A DNA stretch of 64,000 bases from Ascaphus truei (taxonomy: Eukaryota > Chordata > Amphibia > Anura > Ascaphidae): assembly GCA_036426205.1 (NCBI GenBank), contig CM071568.1:226216239-226280238 (forward strand), read 5' to 3'. Positions 46,942 through 56,381 of this stretch are shown here, piece by piece; the first letter of the stretch is position 1, and every line of letters starts with the position of its first letter. Position numbers and translations under genes: made by a program. Below the pieces are notes generated by a model, which saw only the letters and a program-made list of their open reading frames with translations, did not search any database and was not told the DNA's origin.

Positions 46942-48170
46942 TGTCCATTTTCTCGTATTAGGTCTGGCTTTCATGAATCATTATTCATTTTAATATATCA
47001 CTTTTCAATTTGTACAATTGGATAAAGTTTCATAATTATATATCTACATTATATTTATTTATCTGTCAATCCATTAATCAATTAGTGGTTTTTGTTATTT
47101 GTTAATTGTTTATATATTTTTCATTAGTATTGTGTCATGCTTTGGTCATATGCGTATTATTCATTTTTGTTCCTTGGTATTTCAAGATATGTATTCATTT
47201 AATTATTATATTTTTATCATATGTGTCATACAGTACATTCATATGTTAAACATTTTTTATTTTCGCATGTGTTTTGGTCTATTGTACATGTATAGTTTAA
47301 CCAAATAGGTATTTATACAGCAACTTCCCAAATGCACTTTCGTTTTCAATTATCTTATTATAATCAAGCAATCAGTATGTTTCACATGGGCTTTAAATAT
47401 TTTACTGCTACCACTTTGGACACACCCCATATGAAGTCAGTGCATCAGCTGACGAAACGCGTCATCACGTTAGTGCCGATCAGCTGTTGCGAGGATTCCC
47501 TGGTTCAAGCGTTTGGGGGCTAGGAGAAGTGTGCAGCATTTGTTTGGTGGCATACTAAACTTTTCGTGGCTGAAGATTTGTGAGGTGATTAGGCTCTGGA
47601 GGTCTGGCTGATCGCCAACGGATTTCGGGCTTCCTGTCTATGCTACAGCACCGGGTTCCCGACATGGAGAGCGGACAGACTGTCGGAAAAGCTTTGAAAC
47701 TTTTAACCGGTTAAACATCAACATGGAGTGATAAACATTGCAATATTCCCGCATCAGCACATCGTGGTCTCCCTGCTGATTACCTATCTGAGCCCTCTCT
47801 TGTCATTGTACATTACTTTCTTCTGGAGCCACCGGACTGAATATACTCCATTTCTACACCTCACCAATATCTCTAGTCCTCATTGGGCTTTTGGGTGTTA
47901 TTGGAACATTTATTCCACCAGCCACACTTTTTTCTCTCTTACCCAGCAGCCCCCTCTTCACTGTGTGCCCCACCTGAATATATCAATCCTCCTCCTAATC
48001 GGAGTATCAGCATGTGATTGGTGAATTTGTTCTTATCATATTTGTTTATGTATGTTTCTGGATCCTTATGTTATATGGTTCATTGGCATAGGGACTTTAT
48101 TTGTCCTGTATTTTAATAAATTGTCCTTTATTTATACATAAACTATTGCAATTTGCACTCTCTTTCTCCC
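46942..48170 (+). mobile_element. Probable 3' region of the Penelope-like element
   Basis: AT-rich DNA downstream of the GIY-YIG remnant, containing a hammerhead-like motif at 47437-47476 and a polyadenylation-like AATAAA near 48115. No gene seen. The 3' limit is not defined. Confidence 0.4.
47437..47476 (+). ncRNA. Hammerhead-like motif lacking stem II
   Basis: GTGCATCAGCTGACGAAACG followed by CGTCATCAC: the 3' core GAAACGCGTC is intact and outer GTG(c)AT/ATCAC can pair, but the TGA-stem II part is missing. It lies about 500 bp 3' of the GIY-YIG remnant on the same strand. Confidence 0.4.
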
Positions 48171-48281
48171 TCTATGCACACACTATGGATTAGGTAAATC
48201 CACACTAGAGCTGTATTTTTCTTTAGTTATATGCATTTCAACAAGTCATTACTTTGTTTATATTTATCTCATTAATACACT

Positions 48282-48888
48282 TTATATACACCTTAAGATA
48301 TTCACATACACATTATTCTGAGCACTGGTTTTCCAGAGATATAGTGAAACAAAGGGTGAGTAACGTACGTGCTTGCCACAAACTGGTACCGGACCGCAGG
48401 GCTGAGGTGGGGATGTATAAGCACCGACCTTAAGCCACGGAGTCAGGTCCGGAGTGCAGATTCCATAATCAGACATGGTCAGGATTGGAGAAAGTAGGGT
48501 TAACGTTATCCAGGCAGGGGTCAAGGCAGGCGGCACAGGAGCGGTGGTCGAGGAAACAAGCCGAAGTCATCAATAGGAAATCTTGGGTGAAGGTATTCCA
48601 GCCTAGGAGGCTAGAACCTTGAGAGAAGCCACTGCAGCGAAGGTGCTGCAGTGCGTCAGGAAAAGGCCAGGAGTAAACTCCACTTGGAGGAAGCAGGAAC
48701 CAGAGGTGCAGACACGCCACAGGAAACGCTGGGGAAACAAGCGTAGCCTCTGCCAGGAACAAGGAAAGCAGCACCGGGGCTGCTATGCAAGAAGGCCTTG
48801 GTATGCAGGGGACTGGAAGCAGGATACCAGGCACAAGGAGGCCTAGAAGGCCAAACAGAGAGTCTGTGACAAGCACAGTGTCACGGTA
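48282..48888 (-). repeat. Diverged relative of the 54.6-59.9-kb LTR element (LTR part)
   Basis: Read on +, 48380-48500 parallels the start of the LTRs at 54606/58985 (TTGCCACAAACTGGTACCGG, GGGGCTGAGGTGGGG-like, GATTGGAGAAAG). On -, it encodes W.KVGAYTSPPQPCGPVP then VCGKH, closely like WTKVGDYITPPQPHSPVP then ICGEH at the start of the 993-codon frame, and an NPTFSNPD phrase one frame away. It is either a solo LTR or a fragment; ends not determined. Confidence 0.65.
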
Positions 48889-50140
48889 GCTTATGACAAG
48901 ATATAATGAACACCAAATATCTGGGTTGAACTGAACGAGGCTTAGATATAATAAAATATAATGTATTCCTTAAATAAGGTGAACACATCAATATAGTACA
49001 ATTAACAGACAAGAAGGTAACACTTACTCAGGGTTGGGGAATGGAGAAGTATCAGCTAGCAATTCTCCATCAATCCAGTGACATTCCAGGTGGGATCAGA
49101 AGCACAACTAAAAACTGTAGGGTTGGCACAGTTTATATACCTGTGCAACCCTATTCTTAATTATCTGTATCCAATCCCTAACGTGGACACACAGACTAAC
49201 CCATGCCCTCCAGCTAATGAGCTCATGTGTACTGGGTCTCTATGGGTAGCCCCATAATTAAATCAGGGGCAACGATCAGTTTACTAAATGGTGTATCTGT
49301 ATTGTTTGTAGGTGTAGACATAACACTACAAACCACTCCAGTTTGATGATTCTCCGCCCTCAGGTAACAATTAGACTGGCAGAGTTTGTTGATTGATTAA
49401 TACTTAATCTCTAGACTTTGGGTAAACAATCAGGGCAGTTAACTTTTTGATCACCGTACTTAGGCTACTCAGCCGGCTGCCCTTCATGACCTATTAGCCT
49501 AGCAGATGGCGTCTGCAAAGGAATCTCGGCAGGATTTTATCCCTGCCTTGGGAAACAACATTAAAGGTGAAACAGGGGAACATACATTTTCAAGGTATAA
49601 CAAGGTGCAAACCACATTCCTGGACCGCAGTCCAGTTAACCCCTTGTCTCTCTAGTGAGGTCAGGGGATGGCCATATGGGGTGCAACCCCTTTAATACCG
49701 GGCCACCCCCTTTCTCCCTCTACACACAGTTACTTGCAACTTGGATTGCAAAGTCTATGTCCAGCAACTTCTTGAGGGCGGGGCAGTCCCTAAATAGCAC
49801 AGGAGGCCAATCAAGCCAGAGCTGCACAGGAGGCAGCAAGAGGCAGGTGATTGCAGAAACAGGGAATAGTTTGTCTGGAACCTGCAAAGGATGGATGGGC
49901 TCCAGCCAAACCCAGGAGTGTATTCCTGACAGGGTGTATTTAAGACCCACAAACCAATATAGTAACTCACATGAGATATATTTAAGAGCAAGCTTCTCAC
50001 AGTCCCGGGTGAGAGCTGGACACTCCAAGATGGTCTACAAAAGGGGCCCAGCAAGCCGGATGTCCGCTCGCAGCACTAGTGAACCGGAAGAGATGCAAAA
50101 TAGATTGCTCGACAGATATTGAAACCGCTGATGCATCCTG
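48889..50140 (-). repeat. LTR-like DNA starting TGTCACGG (on +)
   Basis: TGTCACGGTAG at 48889 resembles TGTCACGGGAG at 54480, the edge of another LTR-like repeat. The body has no retroviral frames; a 155-codon + frame (49655-50122) lacks motifs. Interpreted as an LTR or LTR fragment on the - strand with unknown left (5') limit. Confidence 0.35.
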
Positions 50141-51143
50141 CACGTGGCCTCGTACATGGACGCCAAACAAGAGAATCCTCTATTGGCAGCAGCAAACAGC
50201 TAGGCTACTCGTAGCTCGTGGCTGACCGAGAGGTTCAACCCTGCTTGCGTGATGACATGAGAGTGTAACGTGACAACCTCAACGCGTTTCACACCGGAGT
50301 GCTTCATCAGGGGCTGACGTCACTATCACAGGGGTGCCCATATATATACCCCTTACTCTGATCTAATAATCGTAATTGCATGGCTGTGGCTAATCTTCCA
50401 CTAAAGTGCACGAATTGTACAAATTTCCAAAAAACATGGAGTAAAATGAATGGCATTCTCCACAGCACCGTGGTATATTAAAGCAAAATTCACTTGAAAG
50501 AGAATAATGCTAAATTTACACTTTTAATTTTGGGACAAAAAACATGTCTAACTTAGATCATGTCTTTAGAAAAAAGCCAATCTATATCCCATTAATAATA
50601 AAACATAATTTTTCAAATGTTTGTTTTTTTCGAAATCTACAAATGCATGTTTATATAATTGTAATAAAATACACTAAACATTAAGCATAAAAAATACAAT
50701 AAAGACATAATACCACATAATATAACCTCTCCATACCTAGGCATACACTAAGAACTATCAAGAGAAGAAAGTGTCCTACACGGAGGGGGGGCTAATTCAA
50801 ATTATAAACACTACAATTATGAAAATAATTTTATTAATTTCCTATCTTTTAAAAAATCAATTTTTTTCCGAGTAAAAACACCTGTTGGCAAAAAGATTTG
50901 TATTTATAATAACCAACCTATAAAAGTTTGGTCCTCATTTGAAAATATATATTTCCAAAATTTACTTTATAAAAATTACTTAGAAAAACTACTATTTAAA
51001 ATAGTTTATAAAATAATTTTCCCCAATGGCGTCCCCTCTAAAGATCGGTGCTACACCTTAAGTAAAAAGGAATGTCTCTTGAACGAGCATCAACTACATT
51101 TGTCCATACTTATACTGTGTCATTAAGTGTCCTAATGATGACT
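50141..51143 (-). mobile_element. Probable 3' region of the second Penelope-like element
   Basis: AT-rich DNA 3' of the - strand GIY-YIG remnant. It contains the hammerhead-like candidate near its distal end and no gene; the exact limit is unknown. Confidence 0.4.
50262..50330 (-). ncRNA. Hammerhead-like ribozyme candidate with intact core
   Basis: On the - strand: GTGACGTCAGCCC, CTGATGA, AGCAC-TCCG-GTGT, GAAA, CGCGTT, GAGGTTGTCAC. CTGATGA and GAAA cores are intact. Stem III is the minimal A-C/G-T around GC. Stem I pairs CAGCC-C with G-a-GGTTG (one bulged A) and extends through GTGA/TCAC. Stem II (CAC/GTG) is separated from the core by AG on one side and T on the other, which is not canonical and lowers confidence in activity. 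It lies about 0.8 kb 3' of a GIY-YIG remnant on the same strand. Confidence 0.5.
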
Positions 51144-51520
51144 TTATTTTGTAAGGAATGGCGTGATATCCATCACGTTAAACCCTAAAGGATGTTTCGT
51201 TCTCAATTCAAATATCCAATATTGTTCTCTACATAGCACATGTAGATCCCTGTTGCCACCTCTAATATTGTCACCAAGGCATTCTATAGCCGAACAGTGC
51301 AATGCTCTAGGGTCACTATTGTGTACTTTGTGAAAATGATCTAAAAGGAAGGTGAGGGGTTTACCTTTGTCTAAGAATTGTTTAGTGATATTCGTAACAT
51401 TCCTAAGGTGCTCAAAGATCCTTATTTGTAGACACATTCAGAACATTTAAAACACCCTTTTGGTCTCTGAAAAAAAGTTTGGATCCCTCTGTTATAGTCT
51501 GCGCGATCGGGATGCTTTGT
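51144..51520 (-). pseudogene. Penelope-like element GIY-YIG endonuclease remnant (- strand)
   Basis: Reads GCFKCSEC (Cys linker, about 51470), then RIFEHLRNVTNITKQ, LTFLLDHFHKVHNSDPRALH, CREQYWIFELRTKHPLGFN. These are the R..EH, H..H, E.YWI..L.T..P.G.N signatures of the Penelope-like GIY-YIG domain. The VYLI-YVG part between the Cys linker and R..EH is missing. An AT microsatellite begins just upstream. No reverse transcriptase is seen. Confidence 0.72.
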
Positions 51521-51522
51521 TG

Positions 51523-51575
<53 letters not shown>
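51521..51575. repeat. (AT)n microsatellite
   Basis: AT run of about 50 bp. Confidence 0.95.
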
Positions 51576-52390
51576 TTGTACCTGCCATAAAGATTTATTT
51601 GGCAGATAATTTTCTCCCCTTTTGGTGTCATATCTTAATATTATAACATACATTATTTTCAGCCCAATTTGGTTTTCCTTTTATTTTCTCTTTTATTTAC
51701 TGTGAAAATAAAAACACCATGATCTAGGAAAGAGGGGGGAAATTATGTACTAATAACATCACCTATTATTTTGAAACCACAAATGATTTTACACATGTAA
51801 GTGTAACAGGGACTTTAAATACATCTTTATCGCTCCTATAAATAAAATAATCTACCCGCTCTCAAAATCTTTCTGTAGAAACCAAATTAAATTGCCTTTT
51901 CAAATGGCTTCAGTGTGGGTTTGTAGCTTATTAAACAATATCTAGGTAAACACATCTGTTTCCTGGTAGGAATTGCAGTCTAATTTCCAGAATTTACTAC
52001 TCGCTGGACAAATCCAATAAAGTCCAATGTCCACATTTGTAACGCTTTATTATGCTTCTTTAGCATGTTCCTGCTTGTTTAGATCTTTTCCCATCATTTG
52101 GCAAAAATAAAAGACCAAAACCAAACAAATCTGCAAAACTAGAAGACAATTTTTTTTATTTTTTTTATTTTTAAACCCACGTCCACCACACAAAAACAGT
52201 TTAGACATGAAAGTGCCCTCCCTTAGTGTTACGTGCCCTCCCTTGGTGTTATGTGCCCTCCCTTAGTGTTGTTCCAGTTTTGATGCCAGGATACTTTAGT
52301 ACAAAGGCCCTAAGGAGTCAACCATGAAAGGATTTGAACCAATGGGCTGCAAAATCAATGGGTATGAATCAATGGCACTGTTGCTTTTAA
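51576..52390. other. nod1: nod1 intron, nothing recognised apart from a short tandem repeat
   Basis: Three 20-21-bp copies of GTGCCCTCCCTTAGTGTT at about 52212-52271; otherwise unassigned AT-rich DNA. Confidence 0.55.
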
Positions 52391-52565
52391 ATGTTATTAT
52401 TATCGTCTATTTGTATAGCGCCAACATATTCCACAGCGTGGTACATTGGGGTTACAGAGATTTTGCAATTGCATAATGAGAGTAACATACAAATACATAT
52501 AAGGACAAACATGCACAAACAGATACAAATAGGTAAAGAGGAGGACATGCTCATCAGAGCCTACC
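52391..52565 (-). mobile_element. L2-like LINE 3' tail / related SINE tail
   Basis: TTATTATCGTCTATTTGTAT followed by AGCGCCAACATATTCC and CAGCGTGGTACATTG: the antisense 3' tail typical of amphibian L2-type LINEs and their SINEs. Only the tail is present. Confidence 0.5.
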
Positions 52566-52567
52566 AT

Positions 52568-52570
<3 letters not shown>

Positions 52571-52610
<40 letters not shown>
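52571..52610. repeat. (TG)n microsatellite
   Basis: TG run of about 38 bp. Confidence 0.95.
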
Positions 52611-52632
52611 AGAGACAGAGAGAAAACACAAC

Positions 52633-52756
52633 ACAGGCACTCCTAATGCAAAAAGGTGAAATTGTATTCTCAATGTTTCACTTCCCAATGGATCCTTTAT
52701 CAAGAGTTCCGTTGAGAGTACATTTTCACCTTTTTATATATTGGAGTGCCTGTCCT
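52633..52756. repeat. Short inverted repeat
   Basis: AGGCACTCCTAATGCAAAAA and complement of TTTTATATATTGGAGTGCCT pair imperfectly over about 35 bp. Confidence 0.5.
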
Positions 52757-52785
52757 CTTTTTCCCTGTCATTGTGCTTCTCTGCA

Positions 52786-52787
<2 letters not shown>

Positions 52788-52829
<42 letters not shown>

Positions 52830-52836
52830 TCTATAT

Positions 52837-52872
<36 letters not shown>
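52788..52872. repeat. (AT)n microsatellite
   Basis: AT run adjoining the small hAT element. Confidence 0.9.
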
Positions 52873-53029
52873 CAGTGTTCGACAAACCTATACATTTGCT
52901 CGCCCCGGGGCGATGGCTTTAACCCCCGGGAGCAGTAAATATTGGCCCAAGCAGCCACACGTTAGGTACTAGGTGGCGAGTAGATTTTTTGTGTGTGGCG
53001 AGTAGATTTTTGGTGTGATTGCACCACTG
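52873..53029. mobile_element. 157-bp hAT-type MITE of the CAGTGTTCGACAA family
   Basis: CAGTGTTCGACAAACCTATA start and GCACCACTG end; same length and internal blocks as the copy at 10563 but more substitutions. Flanks are AT repeats, so the target duplication (TATATATA-like) is ambiguous. Confidence 0.75.
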
Positions 53030-53045
53030 TTATATATGACAAAGA

Positions 53046-53096
53046 CTTCCCCAGATGAAAGTCCTAGTTCCAGGACGAAACTAGTAGGGAGGAGGC
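53046..53096 (+). ncRNA. Hammerhead-like module, one core substitution
   Basis: CTTCCC (53046-53051), CAGATGA (53052-53058, T4 of CTGATGA changed to A), AA, hairpin GTCCT/AGGAC (53061-53076), GAAA (53077-53080), CTAGTA, GGGAGG (53087-53092). Stem I CTTCCC/GGGAGG pairs; stem III is minimal. Two extra A separate the core from stem II. The core change predicts an inactive ribozyme. Confidence 0.45.
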
Positions 53097-53970
53097 TCTA
53101 AGACAAACTTTCAGCATCCCATCCACATCACATGCCAGCCAGAACCCCCTGCTCATCGGACAGTTTGAGGGTGTAGGCGAGACGTGACATCAACGGGCTA
53201 GTCTCGCGAGACCAGAGGATCAACCAGGAATCACCGAGGGGGCTGCAGGCAGAGGAGACAGCACGGCCGCGCTTCTGGCGTTCCACGTGAAGGATCCATA
53301 CAGCAACTCCAGGCCAGCAGGACGGAGAGGATATAAATATCCTACATGCTTGTTTACATCTGCTACTTTAATCATTGGAAAACCATCCCCCCATTCTACT
53401 TGTGCTCCAACTTATTATACAGTTAACAGTCATTTGCGCCGTTGTGTCCCCCTTTCCCCCATATATATGCTTTGTGGTAGCTGAACATTAGAGCAGCAAC
53501 TGTTAATATTTTGGATGTAAATTGTATCTTTTTGCGCACTTAGTATTCTATACTATATATATATATCTCTCAAATATTCCTGTATGCTCATTTGCATGTC
53601 TTAGGCAGGTCTGCAACCCCGCCTTTCACCATTATCACCACAACACCGCACTTCACTGCAGCAAGGGATTCTGGGAAATGACATGCAAATGGGACACAGT
53701 GTCACCTTTTGCTTCAAACCATTTTTAATATGGTTCCCTATAGCTAAGCTTGCTGCATGGTCACAACTTTAAGCACAGCCAGGGTTAGCTGCATAGCCAG
53801 AAAACCACCACAGACAGCTGTTTGACCATTAATGGGTCTCCTCATTGTGGGGTAGGTTAGCTGGCTATGCAATGAAGCAATGAGGATGGGGTTTACCATA
53901 CTTAGTTAAGTTATGGTGAGTACAAAAAGTGACAAAAACCCTCCACAGCAAAGCAAATGAGCATACAGGA

Positions 53971-54026
<56 letters not shown>

Positions 54027-54137
54027 ATATATATATATATATATGTATATGTATATGTTTCTCATATTAATAAATGATATACTGTATTCATTTCCATATT
54101 GATATAAAGTAACACACGTGTTGCCTGCTCCCAACAG
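53097..54137. other. nod1: nod1 intron, nothing recognised apart from a TG/TA microsatellite
   Basis: Unassigned DNA; TG then TA repeats at 53972-54050. Confidence 0.6.
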
Positions 54138-54221
54138 GCTTTTGAACAATCAGATCACAAATCATGGAGCCAGTGTCCTGACGGAAGCCCTTACACACAA
54201 CACCGTTATTGAAGAAATCTG
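54138..54221 (+). CDS. nod1: nod1 LRR exon 7 (84 bp)
   Basis: Acceptor CCAACAG at 54137 and donor GTAAGG at 54222. Reads LLNNQITNHGASVLTEA then LTHNTVIEEI, matching NOD1 LIQNQITAKGTAQLADALQSN. The acceptor lies about 95 bp after a TG/TA microsatellite. Confidence 0.95.
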
Positions 54222-54600
54222 GTAAGGCTCTAATTTTATCTGCTACCGGAAAAATGTATATATTGGCTCTTACTGTTAAAGGTTAATGTGATGTGCGTGA
54301 CAAAATGTTTCAACAACTTTACTAAATACTGTACCTGTCGTTTTGTTGACGTAAAGTCACGGAATTAGAGGAAATACCGATATAGATTTATTTTTGGGTC
54401 ACGTTGAATGTGACTGTGTTCCTGAAGCTTTTCTGCCTTTCCACATGAAGTACCCACATTTTTGGTCTCAATAGTCAGTGTCACGGGAGACCAGGACTAA
54501 CACACCAGGGATAAACTCTCCAGACAGAACAGAGTTAATGAAAGTGAATTTATTGGTAAAAGCTAACCACAACTGTTCAGAACATAAAACACACTCCCAA

Positions 54601-54605
54601 CTGGG
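54601..54605. repeat. Left 5-bp target duplication CTGGG
   Basis: Identical to 59889-59893 immediately beyond the other LTR. Confidence 0.85.
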
Positions 54606-55509
54606 TGTTACGCCGATGATGCTCGCCACAAACCGGGACCGGACTGCGGGGCTGAGGTGGTGAGGGTTATAAATCACGACCTAGTCGCCGCGCAGACTGA
54701 TCCGGAGTGCGCAGTTCATAGTCGTACATCGCAGATCAGGATTGGATAGGCAGCATCGTCGTTATTGAAGACCAAAGTCGTGGTAGTAGAGAAGACAGGA
54801 CAATCGATGGCCGAAGCAGGGTCAGGTAGAAGACATCGGGTGGTCGTAGTCGTAGCAAGGAATCGGCAACAGGCAGACAGGAGTTCCCGCTTCAGCTTAG
54901 GAGCGTGAGCGCGGGAGTGGCCTCTGTGCGAGAGCGGGCTCGGCCATGACGCCGGTCTCAGCAGGGGGAGACAGCAGACTGGCCGAAGTACACCCAGAGG
55001 CAGCGTCGAGGAAACCAACGCTTCAGCACAGAAGTCCAAGGCAGACCACATCATGGAGTAGATAGCAGCAGGCCCGCGGAATTAAGGGTAACCACTGCAG
55101 GAGAAAATGCAGCAGGTACCAGGCGAATAAGGGTAACCACTGCTAGGAGAATCAGACAGGTACCAAGTGACTGGGAACCAGCTCAGCACAGAGACAGGAA
55201 CAGACTCTGGATACTCAGAAGGAAGTGTAGAATAAACTGAGAGAGGCCTGGGCTGTTTGGTGCCAGAGACGGTAACGTCCCAGGTAGGGTAGTTATGCTG
55301 GACACAAGGTTCAGATGCTAACGCCCAGGATATAAAGGGCGAAGATCCAACCAGGAGGGAGGTGTGTGAGTATTCATCCAATGATGGAGCACAGGGCAGA
55401 AGCTGCAATGAGAGGCAGCACATGTGCCATTGATTGCCAGAGGAGAAGCTTTTGCAACTGCCAGAGTGTCTGCAAAGCATAAACAAAGCCAGAGCAGGTC
55501 ATCCTTACA
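54606..55509 (-). repeat. 3' LTR (904 bp)
   Basis: Direct copy of 58985-59888. On + it begins TGTTACGCCGATG and ends ATCCTTACA. Contains a duplicated short unit GAATTAAGGGTAACCACTGC-like near 55080-55150. Confidence 0.88.
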
Positions 55510-56264
55510 GTGACCCCCCCCCCCCCTTCAGGTGAGACCTCTGGACGAACAGGGTCATTCACAGATCTGGGGGACATGGAATTGTTCCTAAACCTCCTTA
55601 GGCGAGGGTTGGCCTTGAAAGCCCACGGTTTGTTGGGATTCCTTACAGTACCCCCACCACTGGGTGAGAAGCCTGGGTGGACAGGCCTATTCATAGGTCT
55701 GGGAGACATTGAGTTTTTCCTGAAGTGTCTCAGGTGAGAATTAGGTCCAAAATCCAGGTGTACATTGGCGAGTGCCACAAAGGACAGCGGTGGCACTGCG
55801 GTTCTTGGTACATGGGTAATGTGACCAGGGGACTCCGGGATAGGGACATCAGAAGGGCAGCAGCCAGGTGTCCAGTGCATAGTAATAGTCCAAGAGTACG
55901 GGACACAGGACACTGATTGTTGGTCATAAATGGCAGAGGGATCTTCAGAGAAGGCAAAGTCTTTGGTGGAATCAGCACAATGGAGGTTGCTAGAGTCTTT
56001 AGCTTCCAAGGAATTCCGGGTGGTGATTAGCGAGGGAATGGGGCGGGAGCGTTCACTGCAAACTATTGCAGCGGTACTTTTGATACAAAGCAAGGTTGCT
56101 ATCCCAAGCAATTTGAGAGAGTCTGTAGCAGTGTATACGCAATTCTTGGTCGTGGTACTGGCAGTTGAAGAAGGGTCCACCTCCTTTGGTCTGTGATCTT
56201 TAGAGAGAATCAAATCCGAAATTGTGGCCTTGGCGAAGGGCATAATAAGCATGTCTATACCCAT
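55374..56264 (-). pseudogene. Same-frame continuation of the LTR element ORF (296 codons)
   Basis: This frame is in register with the 993-codon frame; only a TGA (56384-56382) and a TAA (56297-56295) separate them. It ends 45 codons inside the 3' LTR. It holds a tandem repeat of about 35 residues (RHFRKNSMSPRPMNRPVHPG and RRFRNNSMSPRSVNDPVRPE), both followed by a Gly-rich segment from the polypurine tract. Probably the former C-terminal part of one protein running LTR to LTR. Confidence 0.5.
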
Positions 56265-56381
56265 AGTGGACCCATAGAGAACAGGGACAGACGCTTAAGG
56301 TAAAGCGACGAGGTCCAGTAAGGGTGTCTTCGTTTTAGAGAAAGGCCAAATGCCATCCAGAAAGGGCACTTTAGGCACCGC

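Noticed and set aside
49655..50122. 155-codon + strand frame
   Set aside because: No domain, lies in LTR-like repeat DNA on the opposite strand sense, and ends just before the hammerhead-like module.
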